Assembly (NCBI RefSeq): GCF_041260155.1
Contig: NC_091938.1
Span: 15,821,219-15,885,218, forward strand
Origin: Ptychodera flava
Taxonomy: Eukaryota > Hemichordata > Enteropneusta > Ptychoderidae
Reading direction: 5' to 3'
Length of the DNA: 64,000 nt
Shown here: one piece after another, positions 12,101 through 25,793 of the stretch
Layout of the letters: every line of letters begins with the position of its first letter
Numbering within the stretch: position 1 is the first letter of the stretch
Program-made: the position numbers and the translations under genes
The notes under the pieces: generated by a model
Told to the model about the DNA's origin: nothing
The model's database searches: none
What the model saw: the letters and a program-made list of their open reading frames with translations, nothing else

Positions 12101-15100
12101 TCAACAATGCTACACACAGACACCTGGTCAGTTCGGCCAAGAAAGTTACAAACTGAATTCAAATCTTGAACACACCTGTTGGGCCGACACATTACTGTGC
12201 ACAAGGAAAGCGTCAAGGGTGTTCTGTTGGAAGAAGATCAGACCTCGTACAAATAAGAAATACCAGGGCAAGTATTGGCTTTGCAACGAATTCGAACATG
12301 AAGAAAAGTGTGGAGTGCGAGAGGACCTTTGTTACTTTTGCCATAGCGAAGAGGAAATTGAATTCTGGACATTGGAGCGAAAACAGAAAGTTGACAGACA
12401 AAGCCTAATGGCATACTTAAAGAAGCTACCGGGCTACAGAACACGTCAGAGCGTTGGTGGAGACGGCGTCAAAAATGTCAGTCAAATGCCATCACATCCT
12501 ACTGTTCAGCCACAGATGTTGCTGCACGATACATCACGCAGAGCTCCATCACCAAAGCCAGTGACAGGTCCAGAACTGACAACACCTAGACCGGCAACGC
12601 CTCACTTGCAAATCCATGCTACTACAATGCACCGTTCTCAGTCCCCAGTGCCCTCACACAACAAACCACCAGCAACACCTGAACAGCTCAAAAGGCTTCT
12701 GGAAGAATGCGGGGGCCAGTTCGTCATGTGCTGTAAGGATTGCTTTATGAAGTCTTCTAGGATTTGCATCAAATCCATGGGTGACTTATCACAGTTTTGC
12801 AGCGCCAATGATAAACACCCATGGAAATCTAACGAAATGATGATGCATGTACGACAAGAAGGCCATGATCTTACTTTTTTCAGAATTGCACAAGTTCCTG
12901 CCCAAGTTGCTACTCGCACACGTTTTGCATTGTGCATTCACTCATATCACAGGACCATACCACAGTTTCGTGAGAGATGCACTTTTCCCCACTCTGCAGC
13001 AGAAAAATCAGTGTGGGAATTTGAGGCCGTCACAAGCACAACAAGAAACCAGATTGTGGCCGCTTCAACATATCATGCTTCTCAACCAGTCATTACACGG
13101 AAGATAACCATAACAGACAAAGAACTCAAACCAAAAGCCCAAGAACTGATGGCACCTCAGTTGCCATTTAAGTTGCAGGTAGTCTGCAAAGCGTGCTGGA
13201 CTCGAACAAGACAGCCCGTTGAGGAACACCGTCAGCAAAGTGGAAAGTGCGCCAGAGGTTCACACGAATGGAAGGGAGACAATCAAGAAATCATAATTTT
13301 TTCTGAGAGAACAAAGCGCTGGGTGCCCGTCAACAGCATTCCACGATTCATCGTCGAAAGAAACCAGACTTTGTTTCAAATTTGCAAACACTCACAAAGA
13401 GGGAAAGACCATTACAGGGAACTGATGGGGAGAGACTGTGCAAACCCACACTCCCAGGAAGAGATGGAACTTTGGAAATGGCAATTGAAGAACAAAGGTA
13501 CAATTTCATTTATGAGAATTACCTGTGACACCATAGACATCCCGCAGTGATATTGCTCAACCTTTTCAGGGCAAACTTGATGTCTTTCAATTGCAGCTCG
13601 CCAAACTGATAATATTTGTTGAACACCTTTAACACTCTAAGAAAACCCTGAGGTCATTGAAATTTAGTAACAATCTGTGCAAAGCAATCCTGTGTAATTC
13701 AAATGCACTTTACAAATTCACTCACTTCAAACACGATTACTGTACCCCACAAGCTCGCTTTAAAGAACAGTGTTTGAATTTATTTTTTTTTATTTTTATA
13801 TACTTGTGAAAGGTAGTTGGTGTTTTATCATTGCAAACTTATACTGCATGCTTTCGTACAGTTAAACAAGAACATTTTCTTTATTTAGTATGTACTATGG
13901 AGGGCTTGGCTAAAATCCTGAAACAGAAACCTGTTAGAAGGGATTCAATCGATCTTTCGAAACCTAAGCCACCTCAAAGTGGTGACACACCAATTACGAC
14001 TCCCCTAGACTTGGCACGTTTCAAGCGCAATGAATTCTACTGCGACTACTGCAACAAGCGTTGCAATTCAAGGATTCAGCTGCAGCAGCACTTCACTTCA
14101 ATGAGCCATCAGATGAAGGTGATGTCAGACAAGGATAGGGAGCATGATTGGAATCACAGACCACCACCATGGAATGTACATGAAGACAATCTCAAAATGT
14201 GTGCAAGGTGAGTGGCAAATATCTGTTACCAACTTTCGATGTTACATCTGTGAATCACAGTCTACCTTTACCCACAAACGAAGTAACATCCAATCTAGAG
14301 CAATCGCTAGAAATCAAACCCTCTATCAACACCATCATGGCTCAGCACTGTGTGACAAACCACCAAACCCCCGAACCACACAAAGAACACATCAATAGGC
14401 AGCATGAATCATAACAATGAAACTTCAATATTTGAGTGTCACTGTACCAACGTAGTCTGTTTAACACAAAAATTGTAATATGATAGAACATACACCCCTT
14501 TGCCCACACATCATGAACCACCCTTCCATTCTATATATTTGTGGTGCCTGTTTCATTATCAGAGAATCAAAGCAGCCAAACGCCTGCCCATACGGTGAAT
14601 GTACAGATGCTCACAGTCAGGATGAATTAGATGAGTGGAAAGAGAGAGCAGAGTATCGTAGATTGAAAAGGAACTTGGCAAAGGAAAGACATCTCTTTTC
14701 CTTTATGGATACACTAATAGAAAAGTACAGTAACCAAAGATCGGGCGAGAGAGTGGTATGTATGGCTGTCCTTAGGAACAGCTGAGCAATTTATTCTAAG
14801 TCTACTTTACTAATTGCCTATGAGATACATTGTTTTCGATTAAATTACATCTAAATGTTATAGCAATATGAATGACTTTGCAAATTTTGTGAGTCCAACA
14901 GTTACTAAATATCTACCGTGAAAACCCATTATCTAGGCCTAACAGTTTAAACAAAGGGCTAGTAGTCATGTTTATCAATACATTCTGAAGATGTTCCCAA
15001 AATATTGGGAGCATTGCAAACATCGTGGGTACCTGTTTCATACCTTGTAATATCTCAACTCTGCTCATCCACCTTCTTCCTTTATTTGAAGTTGAGTGAA

Positions 15101-18100
15101 AATCTTGAACATGTGGACATCCAATGTGATTCAGACTTGGTAATACCATTGGAGAAAGATGATAACAAAACTATCCAGCAGTGGCGATTCAAGCTATCAT
15201 CAGACACTGTAAGTTTCTCTAACTTTTACTTGTTTTTATTACATGTCACAAACTGTGGCTTGTGAACCTACCTTTGCGATCCCTGCGATTTTGATAATAA
15301 GTTTAAAATAATAGGGAACATAAAACAAGTAAACTGACTTTTGTATTTCTTATATATACAGATGCAACTTGTTCGTGTGGGACTGCTATATGATTTCAGC
15401 CGTCAACATTTTCATCTGCTTGATGGCAAGAACAAGGTCCAAATCGCCTCTGTAGTAAAATTGTAACAGAGTATTACAAGTATGAAGTACCTATAACATT
15501 CGAGTCCCAGATATTTGGAAGTTTCCACCAATGGGTGGTGTTCGATTTCGGAGCTGAACCTGTTCTGGTGAAGAAGTTGACTGTTCATGTGGGCAGTCCT
15601 GAGGCCTTAGAAGCAGTCCGCCACTTACAACACCAAACTGATGTTAAGGCGTGGAATCGTACAAACAGTACTATCATACCCTTTGATGTTTCTGAGCGCC
15701 CTGAGTTTGATACCGAGCTCTTAGAAAAGTACAAGGACCCTTCCACATTTAAGGAACAAACTATACAAGTTCGAGAGTATGAACTCAACAGAAACAACTA
15801 TAAACATCAGATGCACCGTCTGTTAAACATGGAGGAGTTATCACAACTAAAAATCCTCGAGATGTAAGTTGCATGCTAGCGTTTGCATTGAAACTATGTC
15901 TTGGATAGCTAAATATAAGCTGATGAATGAAGTTGTGACGGTTAATTTCCTCGATGAGATATATTAGCTGCTATCCTATCAACCAGACGAAAAGCACTTT
16001 GGCACCACATTCCAGCATGACTTATTTGTAAAAGCCTCAAAAGCCCACAAACGCATATAGGTACATAGACATACTTCCTGCTGACTTTTCTCGGAAAGTC
16101 ATATTTGAACATGATGGTTTTTGCTGACTTAGTAATTTAAGTGTGTGTTTCAGTGATCCTCTGGGAAGCGAAGATGCATAAAACCTTTTTACACGACTAG
16201 ATGTGGTGGTATTATAATATAATTTGAATGTTTGATCAATGTCAGCAACTCGCTAAGTATGAATGTCGGCGCCAGAATCACTGAGGGATATCCAATCCAA
16301 AAAAAAGCTTGCCTGTTAAACAAGTATGTTGTTAGGGTTTGGATCTTGTATAATGATGTATTTTTGGATGCTGCTTATCCTTATCAGGACCATTTCCAAC
16401 AACCCATTTAGGAAAAGCATACTCTAACATATTACTAAATACGAAGAACAATGAATATATAGTCACAGAAGAACAATGAATATATAGTCACAGAAGAACA
16501 ATGAATATATAGTCACAGAAGAACAATGAATATATAGTCACAGACGTACTGCTTCCTATGACCTATATCTTCTGTTTATAATTGTAGGATGAATTGTAAA
16601 ACAGTTATAAAAGGTTTGAAATCGATCTCTCCGGATTCCACAAAAGGAACGACCACACTTTATGCTCCAAATGGTGAACTGTATGGTGAGGTCGAACTTA
16701 ACCAAGAACTCTCTGATGACTATGCAGCTGGTAGAATCCTCCTCAGAAGTGTCAATACAGTACTTGTAAAGCCGTGTAACTCTGCAGCTGAGGTCGTGTA
16801 CGAAGCTAAAGTCGTCAGTAATGAGGATTTCACTGGCATCGACAAACATACCGTCTTCATACAACTGAGCAAGCAGTTCTGTGAAGCCTTAGGGCTTCAT
16901 GATCAGAAGGAGATTGAAGTAGAGATCCAGTTTCGCATAAATCGTCTACCATTCTGTCGTCAACACTATGCAGTTGATCTGCTTACTGAAGAGAAATTGC
17001 AGTGCATTTTCCCTCACTTTCGACGTATGGAGGAAGAAATAAAGCAAAAACTGAAGAAGGTCCCGGGACTGAAGATGAACAGCAACCAACTAAAGGCAGT
17101 TACATCTATAACTGGAAAGAATGGAGATATAAAGAAACCATTAATAATTTATGGACCATTTGGAACTGGTAAAACATACACTATGGCGATGTCGATCAAA
17201 CAGCTGGTTACAAAACAGCCTGATGCAAAGGTATTACTGTGCACCATATCAAATAGGTAAGAAGAACTTGCACCTAGGTATACCATATGTCATTAAAGAC
17301 TTTGAGACATAGTACATCCCGCTGGAAGTTGCTATTTTTTGTTTCAATGAATGACGCCAACTACTTCTAGAAAAATTATAAAGATATTATTTATCTGTTT
17401 TAATCACAGTGCTGCAGATTTATATATAACAGAATACTTTGACAGAATGGTGAGAGAAGGATGTGAGCAAATTAAACCACTCCGTATCTATGCTGGAAAT
17501 CGTCGCTTCGAAACAATACAAGAAGTGGTTGCTAAGTATTGTCCCCATCAAGAGGTTAAAGCTGGGATTCGACAAGTACGCATGCCAAATGCAGAGGATG
17601 TGCAGGAGGTGAAGGAGTATTCTGTCATCGTGACCACTCTGACAACCTCTGTCGTATTGCAGAGGATTGGATTGGAAGGTCATTTCACTCACATTTTCAT
17701 CGATGAGGCCGGCCAGGCACTTGAAACTGAGGCTATCATGCCAATAACACTGGCTCGTCTGAATACCAAGGTCGTTCTGGCAGGAGATCATCAGCAAATG
17801 AGTCCAGAGGTGAGTATTAAAGTTTGTTCAGGTGATCTCAGGCAACTCGCTTCAATGCTTTATGTGTCCTTTCCAATGGTGCAATACCAAACTCATATTA
17901 TTGCCTTATTGCACATCTTAACTCAAATAGGTGCATTCAGATCATGCCCGGAAACTTAAGTTTGACCAGTCACTGCTCACACGACTATTTAAGGCGTACA
18001 TCAAAGAAGGTTCATCGAGTCAGCCATTCCGAATCATGCTGGATGAAAATTACAGGTGTCAGGAAAACATTTTGAAGTTTATATCCCTGCTGTTCTATGG

Positions 18101-21100
18101 CAAGGCATTGATTGCATCATCAGATCCACCTCAGAAGCGCCACCCAGAGATTTACCCATTAGCATTTTACAGTGCCAGTGGGGAGGAACGGATCATTGGA
18201 ACATCTTATTACAACACTGCAGAGGTAATAGCCTACATACTTCATTATTTGTGACCGTATTTCATCGCAAGGAATAAGATAGGGTGTGTCGATGACATTG
18301 AGAAATTGAAAAAAATGAAATGTCTTATGTGTCAAAACTCCATAATATAATGGGTCAAAAATCATGAATGGAGAGATTTTACCTATTTTTTGGTTTACTA
18401 TAATGCAATTGTGACTATTATATTGAATGAAAAAACATATCGCTGATGACTCTTGCTCATCCAAGAAATGATCTTAGAAGGTAAAGGTAAAGGTAACTAG
18501 TCAACAGATTCTTGTTTTTATACAGGAAACGATCTAAAAATAAAGGTATTGCTTGTTGTACATATGTATCTGTGGTAACTAATCATATTCAGAGGAGGGT
18601 GTGCTCAGTATTACAACTTGACTCACCACTCTACAACATCTGATATCACCATCAATGAAAGTGACTTTAGGTCGATATTCGTGTGTATGACCATTTTGTA
18701 AGCATGTATCTGTCATAGCTACCATACTTAGTATTCAATTGTAAAATGTTATTGTGTCTTATTTTTGTAACAAAGTTTCGTGTTCTTACATTCAGTATCT
18801 TTTTAATTGTTTAGGTTCTGGAGCTTGCACATAGAATTGAGTCATTGTGTCGTAATTGGCCAAAGGAGTGGGGCAAAAAAGATCTTAGCACTATAGGTGT
18901 AATTTCCCCATATTCCTCACAGGTAAGCACAAAAAGCAAAATCGTCTTCAAACACATGTCATCGGTATTAAATAGTGGCATTAGCATTGCCCCTAATTTA
19001 ATGTTCACAGTAGGGGGGCTACTTCAAATTTAACCTCTAGTAAAAGTAAACTTTAGTGTTTAGGACACATGAATATCACATATTTTGGTACATGTCACTA
19101 ATATCACTATGAATACATCATGTACACTGGGAATGTCTTTGTTCAAGTTAAGCTTTGAACTTGTGCTTTTCGTAGGAAATACTTGTGTCCTTCTAGTGAG
19201 CAATGGTTTCTTTAGACTGCAAATACATTCAAAATTAATAACAGCAAACAAAGATGTAGATCCTGAAAGTATATTCTTCATTTTTCTTTGTAATAAACGA
19301 TCCTGTGGGGAAATTCATAGAATGCAATGTGGTATAATGAAACCTAGAGAGCAAAATTTAAGTTATAAAGAAACGGGATGTGTTGTATTACCTTGGTATG
19401 GTAGCCATCGGATTCCAGCTTGGCTTCAAAAGGTATAAAATTGTCATTTGCCTTTACAGATGTTTCTAAAGGTAATTAATTCTTACAGACATGTTGGTAC
19501 ATGCCAGTTCAAAAGCGTCAAAGTGGTTTAATATATTGTATGTTTTACTTTAGGTTCAGCAAATTCGAAGTAGTCTTCGTCAAAGAGGTCTCGGAAAAAT
19601 ATCTGTTGAACATGTCTTGAATGTTCAAGGTAAATATAACTATGCAATGAATAGCAAAATCCTTAGATTCAGTTATGTCTTGTATTGGTTAAAGTGTGCA
19701 TTTCCTTGAACTAACTCACGTTATCTCATTGACTGATATGGATTTATGAGCTTGATCATGCCCTTGGTTTAAACGTAGTAATTCAGAAAAAGTTAACTCA
19801 TTTGAATACATGAACATGATAATGATATATCATCATTTCTTCAGGTTGGCTAAATTTATAGAGGCGATATTGACCTTATCTAAATTTTCATTATATATTG
19901 TTCTGCATACTATTTTACTTTCAATGGTAAATCAGTAAATACTGCACTTACTTTAAATATTCAATATGTCTGTTCCTTTGGTTCATTTTTCATGACAGGC
20001 AAGGAATTTCGTGCTGTATACATTAGCACTGTTCGAACTTCTAAAGCTGTGGACACTGGTGAGTCTGATGTAGAAAGTTTAAATCTTGGATTTCTGTCAG
20101 ATAAGAAATTGCTGAATACAGCTCTAACCCGTGCACAGTCATTGGTTGCAGTAGTTGGGGATCCTATCGCCCTGTGTGCAATTGGGAAGTGCTCAAATAA
20201 CTGGCGAAGCTTCATATCAGAGTGTGAAAAAAACCAGAGCATTCATCCTGATACACTGACTATCGAGAGTATTGAACAGCAGGTACTTTCAGAACATAGA
20301 CAACTAAACCCACAAGCTGCTGAGTTTATTCCCTTGAAGAAGGTTAAATCACAGCCAGCAGAACATTCTGAAGGAAAAAATGGAACCACAAAAAACGGTG
20401 CCGTTAAAGCATTGTACTCTCAAGTCAGTAAAGTTACAGACCCTGTTTCTTTGCCACCATCTCATGTCTCACACAACCAAGAACGACATTCCAGGTGTTC
20501 CTCACCCTGGAGGAGTGATGAAAAACGAAGGGAAACCAAAGCCACCCAAGGCCCAGAAGATAATAAGCTTAAAAATAGACAGCAAACAACAGTCACTGAT
20601 GCAGAAAGGAGATTATTTAATGATAACGAGGGAAGTTATGACGAATGGGAGTCCGATGATGAAGAAGATGTATTGGAGTCCCTAGATATTGATGAAATAC
20701 TACAAGAGTTAGCTAGACAGTTGGATGAAACTAGAAGAAAGTACAGTGAGGGACGAGCTTTTGAAGATGTAGCTGATAGTGATGAAGAAGTGGCGCCTGC
20801 GGAAAGAAACACAACCATTAGAAACAGAGAAGGGATGTCCTACAGACACAATTTTAAATCAGGCAATAGAATAACATCACGTCAACAGAGAAGAATTGGT
20901 GCTGACCATGACGAAGATTATGACTCAGATTCTGATGATTATGTGTGGAATCCATATGAAAATGAAACACTTGAAACAGATGAAACTACACTGATCAAGG
21001 AATATAGTCCAGAAGACCTTAAGGAGAAGATCTCGTCAGAGCCGCAGGTCTACAAGAGATGTAAACTCTATGTAGACCCAACTAGAACTTATGCAGTCAC

Positions 21101-24100
21101 TTTAGATGAAACTGAAGATCAAGAGATAGAAATTACGACCAAACTAAAACGAGGAAGGGCGCTTAATAATGATGAAGTGGTTGTTGAAATTCTTAATTGC
21201 GCAAGTGACTTCCCAGATGGTGATGAGAGGAAAGAAAAGACCTATGGCACTGTAGTAGGTATTTTAGAAAGAGCTGTTGACCCAAGGCTACAGAAAATTG
21301 CGTGCATTATTGACGAACACTCTCCTAATCTTATGTCACCCATTAACAGAAATCTTCCAAAGATGATATGGATTCAGCCTCGTGATGATACAAAGTCGCG
21401 ATCCCCAAATATAATACCAATCTGCACAATGACGAAGGGAGGGGATTTGAAGATTAAACGCCATGAGAAAGTTACCAATAAAGATCGGCCAAATAAAGTG
21501 TTTCTCGTCAGGTTCCTTCGTTGGCATCCTCAGTATCGTTATCCGATATGTGTTGTAATTGATGTCCTTCCATATGGAGATACCCTAGCTACTGGTACTG
21601 CAATACTTAAATCAGAGTATGGTGTCAAAGCAACGTACAAGACAGCAACAAAACGAGAGCTTGCAAGGATGTACCCTGACAAGTGGTCAATTCCTTCATC
21701 TGAGTATCAGAATCGAAAAAACCTACAGCACTTGGATGTGTTTACAGTAGACCCCGCAGAATCTACAGATCTCGATGATGCATTAAGCGTTGAGCGCCTA
21801 AGTCACAATAAATACAGAGTAGGTATCCACATAGCTGATGTTTCATTCTTCGTGCACCCCTCCAGTGAGTTGGACAAGGAGGCCTTCCGAAGAGCAACGT
21901 CTCATTATCCATGGAAACAGAACCCAATCCATATGCTTCCACCACAGCTGAGTACCAAGCTATGTAGCCTGATTCCTGGAAAAGATAGACTAGCCCTTAC
22001 TCTTTTCCTCACAATGACAGAAGATGCTGAAATAAGTGACCAAAACATCTGCCGCTCGATCATTAGATCAAGGTCGAAATTGTCATATGAAGATGCAGAA
22101 AAAGCCATAAATGGTGACCAAGGTACAATGGCCATAACCGACAGCATTAAGGAAAGTATAGATATCCTGCACGGGTTGACATGTAAACTGCAAGCACAAC
22201 GTCTTGGTGATGGACGATTTTGTTGCAACTATGAAAACCATGATGTTGCGACATCACCACAAGCACATTCCATGGTTGAAGAACTAATGTTGCAGGCCAA
22301 TATGCAGGTAGCCAGTCTGCTGGTTGAAGTCTTTCCACACTGTACACCTCTGCGAAGACAGAAACCCCCACGAGATGAAAAGTTGGCTGAATGGAAGAAA
22401 AAGCATGGCCATCAAATTTCAAACAGCCTTGACATAGCCACAAAATCTGATTTACTTCAGTTGCAAGAGTATTTCAAACCTGGCCTTGGGGCTGATGTGG
22501 ACGTATTGAATACAGTATGGGAACAGGTGGTGGGTGCCGTTCAGGTTGACGATTTAGCCGAACTCAAGAAAATAATTCTTGATGACCAGAATCATCCGCA
22601 GTTGGCTGTAATGTCCAGTGATTACAGGAAAATCCAGGAACGGTCTATCTATACTTCGTCCAAGAACATAAGTGAAGAGAGGTCACATTTCTCGCTGAAT
22701 GTGAGCGAATATACCCATTTTACATCGCCAATAAGACGTTATATCGATATCGTTGTTCACAGACTTGTGATCGCATACTTGACTGAACAGGCTCCGCCGT
22801 ACAGTGAAACCAACATCACAGAAATTTGTAAAAACTGTAACCAACAGGCTCTCTTTGCAAAGGAGTTTGAAAGAGCAATGATGGCATTGCATATTGCAAC
22901 GACATTGAAAGAGAAACCAGTACGCTCACTAGCTTTCATTGATTCAACATCAGATGGAGACATTCACCTACAAGTACCAGAATACAACATACACATTCCT
23001 TCTTCCCAGCGTGTAGTAAAGTTCAATACTCTCCAGCCATGTGAGCAACCAAATATTGATGAAGAAAACACTCCCGTGACATTGAAATGGAAGGCACGAA
23101 TCTATGAGCGAAGAGCAGATGAAGATGTTCAAATGGGTCTCCCTCCTGTAAGGCGTATTGCGACAGCTGTCCTTCCACCAGATAGGTTTGTCAAACATGT
23201 TCCTGGCAGTCTGTGGCAGGAAATGATGGCATGCCTTATTAACAATAAGCGACCAAACCTCCGTACAGTATTGCACAGGATCAGTATTATACTCAACAAC
23301 CCAATGACTGGGTTCCCTCTTGGATTTGGTAACCAACTTACTTACTGTACGGAAGTCACCTCAGAAGGTATTGGTCCAGATAACCTTGGTGATAGCAAGC
23401 ACTTCTGTCAGTACGAACGTACTTATGCTTGTGGTGAGGTTGTCGAAGTGCAGTTATCTACCAAGATCAAGAAAGGAACATTAACTCCCTATGTTCAACT
23501 GTTCAATCTAACACCCAAGCTGGATGTCTGTATTGAGCATCGCGGTGACCCTATTCACTGCTTTGCAGAGGTTGCAAACGAAAGAACTGCGATCTTGAGA
23601 AATAAGCGTAGTATCACTGAATATCAGAGAATATGGAGAAAGCTGATCGCAATGAGTGCTGCCCACAGTGCTGTTACAGCTGGTGAAAACGTTACAATTC
23701 ACACAGTGGGAATCCAGTGGTCAAAATGTGATGACCGTGATGATACCTATGAGGGATTATTCCGCTTGCCAACTGAATTTTGTATGAACAGGCATATTAA
23801 ATTCAATGGTGCAAGAATTGAAAATAAAAGCATGAACAAGCACTATGACTTTGTATGTGTCAGGTATAGGATGACCGACAGCGACCAAACCTACAAAAAG
23901 AGTAGTGATGAAGTGTCCGATAGGCCAAATGGTTTCTGCTGGGTCAGTCATTGCGTTACTACTGCCGCAGAAAGATATGACGATTTCGTGGAAGTTCACA
24001 TTCTAATAAACCAGACCAGAACTCAGTTTCCTGATCGACTTCTTCATCAAAGACCGAGCAAACTGCTGCCATGTACAATTGAGTGGATTCCACAAACTAT

Positions 24101-25747
24101 GCCTGACAGGTAGGTCAGCTGCTCCGTTTATTGCGATTACTTTTCCCAATACTCCAGGTCAATCATCCACATCGTTTGATCGGGAAAATACGCCATTTTC
24201 TCTTCTGAATTTAAGACACGGATCACCTTGATGGATGTGAAACAGCAACGCCTTTTATTTTCATTCAAAGGATATATATCGCCAAGACTCAAATGCCGCC
24301 AATGAGCTTATAATCTCTAGAAAGTTGGTAAATATATGATACATTTTATTTACTCAGTCCATTATAATTTAACGTAAAACTTCTAAATTCAATTCTTAAT
24401 CTACTTTCCTTCAGGCGAGTGAAAGAGGCAATGGAAAGGTTAAAAAACGCATCGAAGTTTATCCAAGACATCTGCCTTGGGCGAAAGATAAGTATGGATG
24501 GTAAGGAAGCATTACTGTTTTACAAATTGACAGTATTTGCACGTATTGTTTATAAAAATGGAGCATAAAGAAACAACCCTTCTTCCAAGTAGGCTCCACA
24601 CAAATTGTGTCGGGGCAAACAGAAGAACAATCTGCAAACGCGCTATTAATGACTGTTAAAATGAAGATATTGTGTTCAAGGGTGACTGGGAATGATCTTA
24701 ATGTTTTAGTGTAAGACCAATTCATGGGCCCTTCAGTATGTATATAAATAATGCATGTTACACCTCTCCTGATAATGACAATGAAACATGGGTTACATTT
24801 GTATGGCATTATGAGCTTGTTCTGATGGGAACCATTTCAGTCTTGTTTATGATCCGTTCTTGCTACTTTGAATATGAATAAGATCCACAACCTCCTGCTG
24901 TTTTGGTCCACTTCCACCAGCGATGTCTTACCTGATGCTAGCTCTGGCGGCAAAGACGATCGATCTGAAGTATCATCACAAATGGCTTTGCTCGGATGTT
25001 TTCGTCACAAATGCCATTATGAATACCTCCCACAAATATTATTCCAATACAAATATAATTGGTATAATAGGGTGGAAAGGTCATTTCATCAGCCCTTTAG
25101 TATGATACATAACCAAAGCAGAGGAATGATAAGCTTTTGTATTTCACGATACGAACATAAATGTAATACCACATACCTTGTTTTTCGAGTGAAGCAATCT
25201 TCTCAACCAGGCGGCATTCGATCATAACAGTTTGCATATGGACAAATAAATGTGTATATAAACTCATAGGACAAATCTCATATAGCCTTCAAAGAACCTG
25301 TTTACAGTGTCTGCATATTGGGATTTTGGCTCAGGCAAGTTCGTTTGCCCACAAATTGTACTTGGACCCAAGATCGTCCCTGCTTTTACAAAGCGTTTTG
25401 ATTCCTTAGTTATAAGGGTATCCGGGGGTTCCTATATCATTCCGTCATATTTCGTCTGTTTCCTTTTTCATGTCTTGTATGTGTGCTGCTATTAAAACAT
25501 GTCGGTCATTGACGTTCAAACCCTACATATTTAAGCCTAGATTAATTATTCAGCATATTTATTGTTTTTCAGACAGCAAAATCGCCCTGACAGTCAGTGA
25601 TACCGAGATTAAATCACCTCGCCGACCATTCTACAAGCTGAACCCCGTCCAAGATCAAGCCGTGAAAACAGCGCTATTCAAACCATTTACACTTATTCAA
25701 GGACCACCAGGTATTTCAAGTCGTCTTTCTTTCTTTCTTTCTTTCTT

Positions 25748-25793
<46 letters not shown>

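Noticed and set aside
12638-12937. Antisense open frames within the zinc-finger exon
   Set aside because: Shadows of the long + strand coding exon; the + strand carries the conserved motifs.
15443-15470. An 18-bp intron that would explain the frame change at 15464
   Set aside because: Too short for spliceosomal removal; a one-base discrepancy is more economical.
16443-16542. CRISPR-like array
   Set aside because: Units are directly contiguous with no spacers, in an intron of a eukaryotic gene.
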